NCBI RefSeq assembly: GCF_008801405.1
Contig: NZ_VZPV01000001.1
Coordinates: forward strand, 2,480,001-2,544,000
DNA length: 64,000 bases
Source: Ralstonia insidiosa
GTDB lineage: Bacteria > Pseudomonadota > Gammaproteobacteria > Burkholderiales > Burkholderiaceae
Direction: 5' to 3'
In this document: positions 33,099 to 41,839 of the stretch, piece after piece
Position numbering within the stretch: the stretch's first letter is position 1
How the letters are laid out: the number at the start of each line of letters is the position of its first letter
Program-made: the position numbers and the translations under genes
Notes under the pieces: model-generated
The model's database searches: none
What the model was told of the DNA's origin: nothing
The model's input: only the letters and a program-made list of their open reading frames with translations

Positions 33099-33779
33099 TC
33101 ACTCCTTGGTAGCGACGGCGGCAGGCGATGCCGGCGTTGCAGCCACATCGCGCACATTGCGCAGCTCTACGCCCAGGCCTTGCAGAAAGGCCACCACGGC
33201 GTCTTCTTCGGTCTTGCCGGCAAGTTGCTCGCGTGCACCGGCAATCTGTGCGTCCGTATAGGGCACACCAAGCTGACGCAGCACCTGCATCTTCTTCTCG
33301 ATGTCACTGTTGTCGAGCGGCGTCTTCGCGAGCCACGCATAGGCCGGCATGTTCGATTCCGGCACCACCTCGCGCGGATCGCGCAGGTGGATGCGGTGCC
33401 AGTCGTCCGAATAGCGCTGACCCACGCGCGCCAGGTCTGGCCCCGTACGCTTCGAGCCCCACAGGAACGGATGATCGAACACCGACTCGCCAGCCAGCGA
33501 GTAATGGCCATAACGCTCGGTCTCGGCACGCAGCGTACGCACTTGCTGCGAGTGGCAGCCGACGCAGCCTTCACGGATGTAGATGTCGCGCCCGGCCAGC
33601 CGCAGCGGCGAATACGGTGCGATGCCCTTGACCGGCTCAGTCGTGGAGTGCTGGAAGAACAGCGGCAGAATCTGCACCAGCCCGGCGATGCTGACGACGA
33701 CCAGTGTCATCACGATCAGCAAGCCGATGTTCTTTTCCAGCGTCTCGTGCGAGAAGAAGCTCTTTTGTTGGTTGCTCAT
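33099..33779 (-). CDS. ccoO: cbb3-type cytochrome c oxidase subunit II (monoheme)
   Basis: CcoO is the membrane-anchored monoheme cytochrome c of the cbb3 core. The ATG at 33779 gives MSNQQKSFFSHETLEKNIGL and 226 residues. One helix spans about residues 19-40. The heme site is CVGCH (72-76) within GRDIYIREGCVGCHSQQVR, and Met ligand candidates lie in ESNMPAYAWLA. The segment SLAGESVFDHPFLWGSKRTGPDLARVG is typical of the subunit. It is 10 bases after ccoN. Confidence 0.96.
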   Translation of the reverse strand: MSNQQKSFFSHETLEKNIGLLIVMTLVVVSIAGLVQILPLFFQHSTTEPVKGIAPYSPLRLAGRDIYIREGCVGCHSQQVRTLRAETERYGHYSLAGESVFDHPFLWGSKRTGPDLARVGQRYSDDWHRIHLRDPREVVPESNMPAYAWLAKTPLDNSDIEKKMQVLRQLGVPYTDAQIAGAREQLAGKTEEDAVVAFLQGLGVELRNVRDVAATPASPAAVATKE

Positions 33780-33789
33780 GTTCGTCTCC

Positions 33790-35247
33790 TCACTGTGCCG
33801 CGGCCAGCGGGGCCTGTGCCGGTTGAGGGATCGGCGCATCCACCGCCTTGCTGCCTTGGATGGTCTTGAACACGTTGAATGCCATCAGCAGCATCCCGCT
33901 CAGGAAGCACAGGCCACCCAGCAGGCGGATGATGTAGAACGGGTACGTCGCCTTCACCGCTTCGACAAAGCTGTAGGTGAGCGTGCCGTCAGCCTCGGTG
34001 GCACGCCACATCAGGCCTTGCATGACGCCGGCGACCCACATGGCGGCGATATAGAGCACCACGCCGATGGTGGCGATCCAGAAGTGCACCTCGATCAGCC
34101 GCGTGCTGTACATCTTCTGCTGCCCGAACAAGCGCGGGATCATGTAGTACATCGAGCCGATGGTGATCATGGCCACCCAGCCCAGCGCGCCGGAGTGCAC
34201 GTGGCCGATGGTCCAATCGGTGTAGTGCGACAGCGCGTTGACGGTCTTGATGGACATCATCGAGCCCTCGAACGTCGCCATGCCGTAGAACGACAGCGCC
34301 ACCACGAGGAACTTCAGGATCGGATCGGTGCGCAGTTTGTGCCAGGCACCCGACAGGGTCATGATCCCGTTGATCATGCCGCCCCACGACGGCGCCAGCA
34401 GGATCAGCGAGAACACCATGCCCAGCGACTGCGCCCAGTCGGGCAGCGCGGTGTACTGCAGGTGGTGCGGGCCTGCCCACATGTAGGTGAAGTTCAGCGC
34501 CCAGAAGTGGACGATCGACAGGCGGTACGAATAGATCGGACGCTCGGCTTGCTTGGGCACGAAGTAGTACATCATCCCCAGGAAGCTGGTGGTCAGGAAG
34601 AAGCCCACCGCGTTATGGCCGTACCACCACTGCACCATCGCATCCTGCACGCCGGCGTAGGCCGAGTAGGACTTCCACATCGTCACCGGCAGCTCTGCGT
34701 TGTTGACGATGTGCAGCAGCGCAATCGTGATGATGTACGCGCCAAAGAACCAGTTGGCCACGTAGATGTGCTTGGTCTTGCGCTTGATGATGGTGCCGAA
34801 AAACACAACGGCGTAGACCACCCACACCAGCGTGATCAGGATGTCGATCGGCCATTCCAGCTCGGCGTATTCCTTCGAGCTGGTGTAGCCCAGCGGCAGC
34901 GTGATGACGGCGGCCAGGATGACCGCCTGCCAGCCCCAGAACGTGAACGCGGCCAGCGTGTCGGAGAACAGGCGCACCTGGCAGGTACGCTGCACGATGT
35001 AGTACGACGTGGCAAACAGCGCGCTGCCGCCAAACGCAAAAATGACCGCGTTGGTATGCAACGGACGCAGCCGGCCGTACGTCAGCCAGGGCACCCCAAA
35101 ATTCAGTTGCGGCCAGATCAACTGGGCCGCGATCAGCGCACCGACCGCCATACCGACGATGCCCCAGACGATCGTCATGATCGAGAACTGGCGGACAACG
35201 CGGTAGTTGAAGGTCTGGGTGTGCTGCAACGCGCTGGACGATTCCAT
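33790..35247 (-). CDS. ccoN: cbb3-type cytochrome c oxidase catalytic subunit I
   Basis: CcoN is the heme-copper catalytic subunit that reduces oxygen at high affinity and pumps protons. The ATG at 35247 gives 485 residues with about twelve membrane helices. Histidine ligands are visible in RPLHTNAVIFAFGG, in the CuB region WWYGHNAVGFFLT (with the cross-linked Tyr further along, as is family-specific) and in TIGHVHSGALGW. A perfect FNR box lies 63-76 bases upstream. It is the first gene of ccoNOQPGH, downstream of ccoI and ccoS. Confidence 0.97.
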   Translation of the reverse strand: MESSSALQHTQTFNYRVVRQFSIMTIVWGIVGMAVGALIAAQLIWPQLNFGVPWLTYGRLRPLHTNAVIFAFGGSALFATSYYIVQRTCQVRLFSDTLAAFTFWGWQAVILAAVITLPLGYTSSKEYAELEWPIDILITLVWVVYAVVFFGTIIKRKTKHIYVANWFFGAYIITIALLHIVNNAELPVTMWKSYSAYAGVQDAMVQWWYGHNAVGFFLTTSFLGMMYYFVPKQAERPIYSYRLSIVHFWALNFTYMWAGPHHLQYTALPDWAQSLGMVFSLILLAPSWGGMINGIMTLSGAWHKLRTDPILKFLVVALSFYGMATFEGSMMSIKTVNALSHYTDWTIGHVHSGALGWVAMITIGSMYYMIPRLFGQQKMYSTRLIEVHFWIATIGVVLYIAAMWVAGVMQGLMWRATEADGTLTYSFVEAVKATYPFYIIRLLGGLCFLSGMLLMAFNVFKTIQGSKAVDAPIPQPAQAPLAAAQ

Positions 35248-35281
35248 GCTTGCTCCCCGAGTGTGTTGGTTTGATGCGGTC

Positions 35282-35323
35282 ATGTTAAGAACCGGGCGGC
35301 CTTGGGGTCTTGATGTGCATCAA
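35282..35323 (-). promoter_or_regulatory. FNR-dependent promoter of ccoNOQP
   Basis: TTGATGTGCATCAA (35310-35323) is a perfect FNR box, TTGAT-N4-ATCAA. On the minus strand TAACAT (35287-35282) is a -10 candidate, placed so that the box would centre at -41.5, the class II position for FNR activation. This predicts start of transcription near 35275 and induction when oxygen is low. Confidence 0.8.
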
Positions 35324-35363
35324 GGCACCCCGGCCAATGTGCGATGTGAATGTGGTCTGCCGC

Positions 35364-35534
35364 TCAGTCCTGCAGCCGTGTGTTGCGCGCAGGCGTATCC
35401 GGGTCCAGCAGAATCGACTCGGCGGGCGTCTTCAGGTCGTCGTACTGGCCCGAGCCGACGGCCCACCACAGCACGCCGACGATTGCCATCACCAGCATCA
35501 GCGACAGCGGAACCAGCAGAAACAGCGTTTCCAT
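35364..35534 (-). CDS. ccoS: cbb3-type oxidase assembly protein CcoS
   Basis: CcoS is a very small membrane protein needed for insertion of heme and copper into cbb3 oxidase. The 56 residues have one helix (METLFLLVPLSLMLVMAIVG), then the family motif WWAVGSGQYDDLKTPAESIL, where GQ(Y/F)DDL is diagnostic. It lies 8 bases after the ccoI stop codon, and its stop is 40 bases before the FNR box of ccoN. Confidence 0.93.
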   Translation of the reverse strand: METLFLLVPLSLMLVMAIVGVLWWAVGSGQYDDLKTPAESILLDPDTPARNTRLQD

Positions 35535-35542
35535 GCAGCCTC

Positions 35543-38095
35543 CTAGACCGCGTGCCGTGGGGCACGCGATAGCCGCCACGCATTGAGTGCCACCAGCAAT
35601 GACGACACCGACATGCCGATGCCCGCCGCCAATGGCGACAGCCACCCCAGCGTAGCGAGCGGGATGCTGATCGCGTTGTAAGCAAAGGCCCAACCGAGGT
35701 TCTGGCGCACCACACGCAACGTGCGGCGGCCGATGGATACGGCCTCGCTGATGGCGGACAGGCGCGGCTCGGTGAGAATCGCGTCGGCGCCTGCCTGCGC
35801 AAGCGGCGCACCGGTGCCGATGGCGATGGAGACCTGCGCCTGCGCCAGCAAGGGCGCATCGTTGATACCGTCGCCGACGGCCAGTACACGTGCCCTGCGT
35901 GCCTGCAGCTTCTGCACATAGGCGCGCTTGTCTTCGGGGCTGGCGCCGCCGACTGCGTGATCGATCCCTAGCCGGTTTGCCCACCAGCGCACGGTCTCCG
36001 GTGCGTCACCGGACACCAGGTGCAAACACAAGCCTTGCTCGCGCAACGCCTCCAGGCAGGCAGGTGCATCGGCACGCGGCGTATCGGCCAGAGTGAAGCG
36101 CGCGAGGGGTTGTTCGTCGCGGCCAAGCCAGACCACGGTGCATGCCGCGGCGGGCGGCACCTCTTCCATCGGCGCTTCATCGCCGTAGCGGACGGCTTTG
36201 ACTTGTTGATCCGCGAACTGCGCTGCGGCGAACAACTGCGTGCCCAAGCGCAGCGACTGGCCACCAACCACCGCATGTACCCCCTGCCCCGGCACGTTGG
36301 TGGCATGCGCCACGCTGGGCAACGTCAATGCATCGGGCGTGGCAGCACGCAGCGACTGCGCAATCGGATGGTTCTCCGATTGCTCCATTGCACAGGCCAT
36401 TGCCAGGCAGGTTTCGGCATCCGCGTCGGAAAAGGTTTCGATGCTCAACAGCCGCAGACGACCTTCTGTGAGCGTGCCGGTCTTGTCGAGCAGCACGTCT
36501 GTGACAGCGGCCAGGCTTTCGATGGCGTGACCGCGCGTGACCAGCACGCCGCGCCTTGCCAACGCGCCGCTGGCCGCCGCCAGTGCAGACGGCGTGGCGA
36601 GTGACAGCGCACACGGGCAGCTCACCACCAGCACAGCCACCGTGACGGCAAACATGCGGGTCGGATCGATCCACCACCACGCGATCGCCGTCAGCAACGC
36701 CCAACCAAGCAGCACGGCCACAAAGCGACCGGCAACGTGATCGGCCAGCTCAGCCATGCGAGGCTTGTCGGTCAGCGCACGATCCAGCAGTTCAACGATG
36801 GCCGCCAGACGTGTCTGCGTGCCTACACGGCTCACGCGCACGCGGATGGCGCTGGCCACGTTATAGCTGCCGGCAAGCACGGCCGCGCCGACGTCACGCT
36901 GGCGCGGCACGCTCTCACCAGAGAGCAGCGATTCATCGACTTCGGTGGTGCCGCGCTCGATGGTGCCGTCAGCAGGGAGCACCTCGCCCGCGCGCACTTC
37001 CACACAGTCACCCACACACAGCGTGGCAACGGGAATGGTCTGCACCGCGCCGGACGTCGCGTCGATGCGGCGGCAAGTGGCCGGCAACTGGCGCACCAGG
37101 GCTTCTGCGCCGGATGCGGCGCTCTGCCGCGCGCGCAGTTCCAGATACCGCGCTGCCAGCAGGAAAGCGACGAACATCGTCACGGAATCGAAGTACGTCT
37201 CGCCGTGTCCTCGCACCGTGGCAAACACGCTGGCGACGAATGCCGCGCCAATGCCAAGCGCCACCGGCACATCCATACCGACGTGGGCGTGCCGCACCTG
37301 ACGCCACGCGCTGCGGAAGATCGGGGCAGCAGAGATCAGCACCACCGGCACGGTCAGCAACAGGCTCGCCCACTGCATCAGGCGGGTCTGATCGACGGGG
37401 ATGTCGTTGCCGTGCAAGTACACCGGCCACGCGTACATCATCACCTGCATCATCCCGAGCATGGCAATACCAAGCCGGATCAGCAGGCTGCGGCGCTCAC
37501 GCGCCTCGGCTGTGCGGCGCGCCGAAGGTTGATCGGGCCAGGCTTCGTAGCCCACATCCGCAATGGCGGCAAACACGGCAGACAGGCGCACGACACCTGG
37601 CTCACAGACGAGGCGAGCACGCTCGGTGGCGTAGTTGACAGTCGCTTCTCGAATGCCGGCCACGCGCGAGAGTGCACGTTCGATCAGCCAGACACATGCG
37701 GCACAGCGCATGCCGGTGATCGCCAGGGAGACTTCCTCTGCGCCATCCGCACGGGTGCGCACAAAGCGTTCGCGCATGACGGGCAGATCGTATGTCGCCC
37801 ACACGGCTTCGGCTTCGGCGCGCTTGTCGCCATCCATGGGCCGGGCGAAGGCGATCGGGCCGTCATAGACGTGGCCCATGCCGGAGGCATGCAGCGTCTG
37901 CGCGATTGCCTGGCAACCGGCGCAGCAGAAGGTGTGGGATTGGTCGGCAATGTTGCCGTGCAGCGCCGTCGCTGCATCGAGCGCCGAGCCGCAGTGGTAG
38001 CAGAGGGCTTGTGACGACGCTGCCTCACTCGCCACATGTGGCGGGGCCGCACCGCGGTCTGCGGCGGAAAGCGCGGGGGCGTAGGTCGTCGTCAT
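35543..38095 (-). CDS. ccoI: Copper-exporting P1B-type ATPase CcoI (FixI)
   Basis: CcoI moves copper across the inner membrane for cbb3 oxidase assembly. The 850 residues begin with a Cys-rich metal-binding part (ALCYHCGSALD, Cys32/Cys35, and FCCAGCQAI) and a heavy-metal-associated domain with GMRCAAC. Eight membrane segments follow with the CPC ion site in VVSCPCALSLATPSALAAA, the phosphorylation motif DKTGTLTEGRL, the HP motif in SENHPIAQSL and the hinge GDGINDAP. The double N-terminal cysteine region is typical of FixI rather than CopA. An FNR-like box lies 38-51 bases upstream of the start, and ccoS follows directly. Confidence 0.95.
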   Translation of the reverse strand: MTTTYAPALSAADRGAAPPHVASEAASSQALCYHCGSALDAATALHGNIADQSHTFCCAGCQAIAQTLHASGMGHVYDGPIAFARPMDGDKRAEAEAVWATYDLPVMRERFVRTRADGAEEVSLAITGMRCAACVWLIERALSRVAGIREATVNYATERARLVCEPGVVRLSAVFAAIADVGYEAWPDQPSARRTAEARERRSLLIRLGIAMLGMMQVMMYAWPVYLHGNDIPVDQTRLMQWASLLLTVPVVLISAAPIFRSAWRQVRHAHVGMDVPVALGIGAAFVASVFATVRGHGETYFDSVTMFVAFLLAARYLELRARQSAASGAEALVRQLPATCRRIDATSGAVQTIPVATLCVGDCVEVRAGEVLPADGTIERGTTEVDESLLSGESVPRQRDVGAAVLAGSYNVASAIRVRVSRVGTQTRLAAIVELLDRALTDKPRMAELADHVAGRFVAVLLGWALLTAIAWWWIDPTRMFAVTVAVLVVSCPCALSLATPSALAAASGALARRGVLVTRGHAIESLAAVTDVLLDKTGTLTEGRLRLLSIETFSDADAETCLAMACAMEQSENHPIAQSLRAATPDALTLPSVAHATNVPGQGVHAVVGGQSLRLGTQLFAAAQFADQQVKAVRYGDEAPMEEVPPAAACTVVWLGRDEQPLARFTLADTPRADAPACLEALREQGLCLHLVSGDAPETVRWWANRLGIDHAVGGASPEDKRAYVQKLQARRARVLAVGDGINDAPLLAQAQVSIAIGTGAPLAQAGADAILTEPRLSAISEAVSIGRRTLRVVRQNLGWAFAYNAISIPLATLGWLSPLAAGIGMSVSSLLVALNAWRLSRAPRHAV

Positions 38096-38104
38096 TATGT
38101 GGCC

Positions 38105-38146
38105 ATGCTAGCCACACGCCGCCGATTCTCCCTTGATGTGCGTCAA
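38105..38146 (-). promoter_or_regulatory. FNR-like box and promoter of ccoIS
   Basis: TTGATGTGCGTCAA (38133-38146) differs from the FNR consensus at one fixed base. On the minus strand TAGCAT (38110-38105) stands where the -10 of a class II FNR promoter would be, predicting a transcript that starts about 3 bases before the ccoI ATG. The same box could instead serve the divergent ComB-like gene starting at 38272. Confidence 0.6.
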
Positions 38147-38271
38147 GAGCCGTCACGGTTGGTAGAGACGCCGTTAAGCGCCGTGCAAGCCACTCGCTGC
38201 TAGGCTGCCCTGTCGCAAAAAATTCCGCGTCCTATAGTGTTAGCTGGACCAGGCAACTAGGAGGGCGTCCT

Positions 38272-39114
38272 ATGGCAACCGAATTCAGCCTGTACAACAT
38301 CCACTGCGAATGGGGCGAGCATGGCGCATCTGCGCTGGCACCGCATTGCGACGTGGTCATCGTGGTCGACGTGCTGTCGTTCTGCACCTGCGTGGACATT
38401 GCGGTGGGGCGCGGCGCACGCATCTACCCGTACCCGTGGCGCGACAGCAGTGCGGAGGTCTTCGCCCGCCGTGCCGGCGCCATGCTGGCGTGCACCAATC
38501 GCAGTCAGCCTGGCTACTCGCTGTCGCCTGCCTCGTTGAAGGAGCTGCCGGTAGGCAGCAGCCTGGTCCTGCCCTCGCCCAACGGCGCAACGCTCGCCCT
38601 GGCGACCGGTTCAACGCCGACGTTTGCCGGCTGCCTGCGCAATGCCCGTGCTGTGGCGGAAGCCGCTACGCGACTGGGCCGCCGCGTGGCCGTGGTGGCA
38701 TCGGGCGAGCGCTGGGCCGACGGCAGTCTGCGCCCAGCTCTGGAGGATTGGCTGGCCGCCGGCGCCATCGTGCATCACCTATCAGAGACGGTCGCGGGCT
38801 TTCTGCCGCAAGCACTATCGCCCGAAGCACTGGCCGCGCGGGCAATCTACCGGGAGGCCTCCCAGACCGGGATGATGAAAGCGTGGATGCTGGATTCGGT
38901 GTCGGGCCGCGAACTGTGCGAACGCGGTTTTGCCGAAGATGTGGCCATCGCCTCGCAAACGGACGTGAGCAACATCGCCCCGATGCTGGTGGAAGGCGCG
39001 TTCCGCAATGTCAACCGCAAGAACGAGAGCCCGGCGCAGGATTTCCTGGGGGCAGCGAACCTGCGCCCATCGCACGCGCCGTCTTCGCACCGCAATCCGC
39101 CGCTCTCGCATTAG
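38272..39114 (+). CDS. 2-phosphosulfolactate phosphatase family (ComB-like) protein
   Basis: The 280 residues match the ComB fold family. The early acidic motif VVIVVDVLSFCTCVDIAV, the LPSPNGATLAL stretch (about residues 99-109) and the VVASGERWADGSLRPALEDWLAAGAI segment are all characteristic. ComB removes phosphate from 2-phosphosulfolactate in coenzyme M synthesis, but this organism is not expected to make coenzyme M and no other Com gene is nearby, so the true substrate is open. The ATG has an AGGAGG ribosome binding site 9 bases upstream. It is divergent from ccoI and converges on zapE. Confidence 0.85.
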   Translation: MATEFSLYNIHCEWGEHGASALAPHCDVVIVVDVLSFCTCVDIAVGRGARIYPYPWRDSSAEVFARRAGAMLACTNRSQPGYSLSPASLKELPVGSSLVLPSPNGATLALATGSTPTFAGCLRNARAVAEAATRLGRRVAVVASGERWADGSLRPALEDWLAAGAIVHHLSETVAGFLPQALSPEALAARAIYREASQTGMMKAWMLDSVSGRELCERGFAEDVAIASQTDVSNIAPMLVEGAFRNVNRKNESPAQDFLGAANLRPSHAPSSHRNPPLSH

Positions 39115-39148
39115 TCAGAACGGCGGGTCGGGACAAACGCGGTAGCGA

Positions 39149-40246
39149 TCAGGTCAACGACGTATCCACCTCGCGGCGAGGCGCCTCGAGGTATTCGCGC
39201 GACTGCATCTCGACGATGCGCGACACCGTACGCTGGAACTCGTTGGCCATCTGGCCTTCGGTATAGAGCTCGTCTGCCGGCACTTCGGCCGACATCAGCA
39301 GCTTGACCTTGTGGTCGTAGAACACGTCGATCAGCCACGTGAAGCGACGCGCTTCGGATGCCATGCGCGGCGTCATCTTCGGCACGTCGGCCAGGATGAC
39401 CGTGTGAAAGCGCGAGGCGATTTCCAGGTAATCGTTCTGCGAGCGCGGACCACCGCACAGCGTGGCGAAATCGAACCACACCACGCCACCGGCCTTGCGC
39501 GCGGCGCGAATTTCACGGTGCTCGATGCGCAGCATCGGCGATTCGTCCGGCACTTCCGCCACAGCAGCAAAGGCATCGCGCAACGCCGAGTTGGCCTTGG
39601 CGCCCAGCGGCGTGTAGTACGCCTGCACCTGCTCCATCGCACGCTTGCGATAGTCGACACCGGCATCCACGTTGAGGATGTCGAGCTTCTCTTGCAGCAG
39701 TGCAATGGCGGGCAGCACGCGATCACGGTGCAAGCCATCCGGATACAGCAGGTCCGGCCGATAGTTGGACGTCATCACGAACTGCACGCCATTGGCGAAC
39801 AGCTGGTCCAGCAGTCGATGCAGGATCATCGCGTCAGCCACATCACTGACGTGAAATTCGTCAAAGCAAATCAGTCGGTAACGCTTGGCGATGCGGCGTG
39901 CCAATTCGTCGAGCGGATCCGCGCGGCCACGCAGCTCTTCCAACTGGCGATGCACCTCGCGCATGAACTCGTGAAAGTGCAGACGCGTCTTGCGCACCAG
40001 CGGCACGCAGCTAAAGAACGCATCCATCAGGAACGACTTGCCGCGCCCCACCCCGCCCCACATGTACACGCCGCGCGGCAGGTCGGGATGCACGAGCATC
40101 TTGCGCAAGGCGCTCGAGCGGCGGGCCTTGTAGGCCACCCATTCGTCGTAGCACTGCTGCAGGCGATCGACGGCACGCTGCTGTGCCTCGTCGGGCTGAT
40201 AGCCGCGCGCCTTCAGTTCCTGTAGGTAGGTTTCCTGGACGTTCAT
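39149..40246 (-). CDS. zapE: Cell division ATPase ZapE (AFG1-like)
   Basis: ZapE is an AFG1-family ATPase that associates with the Z-ring under low oxygen or heat. The ATG at 40246 gives MNVQETYLQELKARGYQPD and 365 residues. The Walker A is YMWGGVGRGKSFLMDAFF (about residues 63-80), and Walker B with sensor is LICFDEFHVSDVADAMIL. RFHTVILADVPKMTPRMASEARRF and the C-terminal LYTEGQMANEFQRTVSRIVEMQS are typical. It follows lpd by 89 bases with a hairpin in between and is probably the last gene of the odh operon. Confidence 0.93.
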   Translation of the reverse strand: MNVQETYLQELKARGYQPDEAQQRAVDRLQQCYDEWVAYKARRSSALRKMLVHPDLPRGVYMWGGVGRGKSFLMDAFFSCVPLVRKTRLHFHEFMREVHRQLEELRGRADPLDELARRIAKRYRLICFDEFHVSDVADAMILHRLLDQLFANGVQFVMTSNYRPDLLYPDGLHRDRVLPAIALLQEKLDILNVDAGVDYRKRAMEQVQAYYTPLGAKANSALRDAFAAVAEVPDESPMLRIEHREIRAARKAGGVVWFDFATLCGGPRSQNDYLEIASRFHTVILADVPKMTPRMASEARRFTWLIDVFYDHKVKLLMSAEVPADELYTEGQMANEFQRTVSRIVEMQSREYLEAPRREVDTSLT

Positions 40247-40335
40247 CTGCGTGGGGCGCCATTGACGGGCCCAAATGGACCGATGCCCGGCATCTTGTGG
40301 ATAGCCGGGCACCGTGCTCGCTTTTCAGCGAGTCA

Positions 40336-41772
40336 TTACATATTGAGCTGACGCTTGTCGACAGCCAGCGCCGCTTCGCGCATCACTTCCGACATCGACG
40401 GGTGCGGGTGGCAGATGCGGCCGATGTCTTCAGCCGCAGCCTTGAACTCCATCGCCACCACGGCTTCGGCAACCAGGTCCGAAGCGTTGGCAGCCACGAT
40501 GTGCACGCCCAGGATCTCGTCGGTCTTCGCATCGGCGATCACCTTGACGAAGCCTTCCGGCGTGCCCATGCCCAGCGCACGGCCGTTGGCCAGGAACGGG
40601 AACTGGCCAGCCTTGATCTCGCGGCCTTCGGCCTTGAGTTGCTGCTCCGTCTTGCCGACCCATGCGATTTCCGGGAAGGTGTAGATCACCCACGGAATGC
40701 AGTTGTAGTCGATGTGCGGCTTCTGGCCAACGATGCGCTCGGCCACGGCCACGCCCTCATCCTCTGCCTTGTGCGCCAGCATCGGGCCACGCACCACGTC
40801 ACCAATCGCCCACAGGTTCGGCAGCTTGGTTGCGCAGTGGTCATCCACCTCGATGAAACCGCGTTGGTCCGTCGCCAGACCGATGGCTTCCAGGCCCAGA
40901 CCGTCGGTGTTCGGCACGCGGCCGATCGAGACGATCAGCTTGTCGCACTCGAGCACTTGTGCAGCGCCTGCGGCGTCGGTGTAGTTGACCTTCACGCCCT
41001 TGGCCGACGATTCGATCTCGCCAACCTTCACGCCGACGTTGATCTTCAGGCCCTGCTTGGTCAGCAGCTTGTTGGCTTCCTTGGCAACAGATTCGTCCGC
41101 CGCACCGAGGAAGCTCGGCAGTGCTTCGAGAATCGTCACTTCCGAACCCAGGCGACGCCAGACCGAGCCCAGCTCCAGGCCAATCACGCCGGCGCCGATC
41201 ACGCCCAGCTTCTTCGGCACTTCGCCAAACTTCAGTGCGCCTTCGTTGTCGGCAACGATCACGTTGTCGACCGGCACGTTCGGCAGATGGCGCGCCTTCG
41301 AGCCCGTGGCGATGATCACGTGCTTGGCGGTCACGACTTCTGCGCCGGCCTTGCCGTTGATCTCGACTTGATAGCCGGCATCCGTCTTGCCGACAAACTT
41401 GCCGCGGCCCTTGAGCAGCGTCACCTTGTTCTTGCGGAACAGGAACTCGATGCCCTTGGTCATCTTGCCGACGATGTCGTCCTTGCGCTTGAGCATCTTG
41501 GCAACGTCGACCTTCGCGCCTTCCACCGTGATGCCGTGGTCGGCCAGGTGGTGGTTCACGTTCTCGAACTCTTCCGACGAGGCCAGCAGCGCCTTCGAGG
41601 GAATGCAGCCGACGTTCAGGCAGGTGCCGCCCAGGCGCGGTTCACCCTTCGGATCGTCGTAGGCGTTGTCTTCGCAGCAGGCCACGTTCAGGCCCAGCTG
41701 GCCGGCACGGATCGCGGCGATGTAGCCGCCAGGGCCGGCGCCGATCACCAGCACGTCAAATTCTTTGCTCAT
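40336..41772 (-). CDS. lpd: Dihydrolipoyl dehydrogenase (E3) of the 2-oxoglutarate dehydrogenase complex
   Basis: E3 reoxidises the lipoyl groups of the E2 subunit and makes NADH. The 478 residues start with the FAD-binding VLVIGAGPGGYIAAIRAGQLG. The redox disulphide is Cys51/Cys56 in GGTCLNVGCIPSK, the NAD-binding motif is GVIGAGVIGLELGSVW, and AIGDVVRGPMLAHKAEDEG follows. The C-terminal CHPHPSMSEVMREAA has the catalytic His-Glu pair. Position after odhA and odhB assigns it to the oxoglutarate complex, although E3 can serve several complexes. Confidence 0.96.
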   Translation of the reverse strand: MSKEFDVLVIGAGPGGYIAAIRAGQLGLNVACCEDNAYDDPKGEPRLGGTCLNVGCIPSKALLASSEEFENVNHHLADHGITVEGAKVDVAKMLKRKDDIVGKMTKGIEFLFRKNKVTLLKGRGKFVGKTDAGYQVEINGKAGAEVVTAKHVIIATGSKARHLPNVPVDNVIVADNEGALKFGEVPKKLGVIGAGVIGLELGSVWRRLGSEVTILEALPSFLGAADESVAKEANKLLTKQGLKINVGVKVGEIESSAKGVKVNYTDAAGAAQVLECDKLIVSIGRVPNTDGLGLEAIGLATDQRGFIEVDDHCATKLPNLWAIGDVVRGPMLAHKAEDEGVAVAERIVGQKPHIDYNCIPWVIYTFPEIAWVGKTEQQLKAEGREIKAGQFPFLANGRALGMGTPEGFVKVIADAKTDEILGVHIVAANASDLVAEAVVAMEFKAAAEDIGRICHPHPSMSEVMREAALAVDKRQLNM

Positions 41773-41790
41773 GGAGAAATCCTCGATTCG

Positions 41791-41818
41791 GACGCCGCCG
41801 CACAGCGGGGGCGGCGTC
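41791..41818 (-). other. Intercistronic hairpin between odhB and lpd
   Basis: A perfect 9-bp stem GACGCCGCC/GGCGGCGTC (41791-41799 with 41810-41818) lies between the two genes without a T-tract. It may protect or process the mRNA to adjust the E2:E3 ratio; this is inference. Confidence 0.5.
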
Positions 41819-41839
41819 TCGTGTCATCAACGCGGTCGA

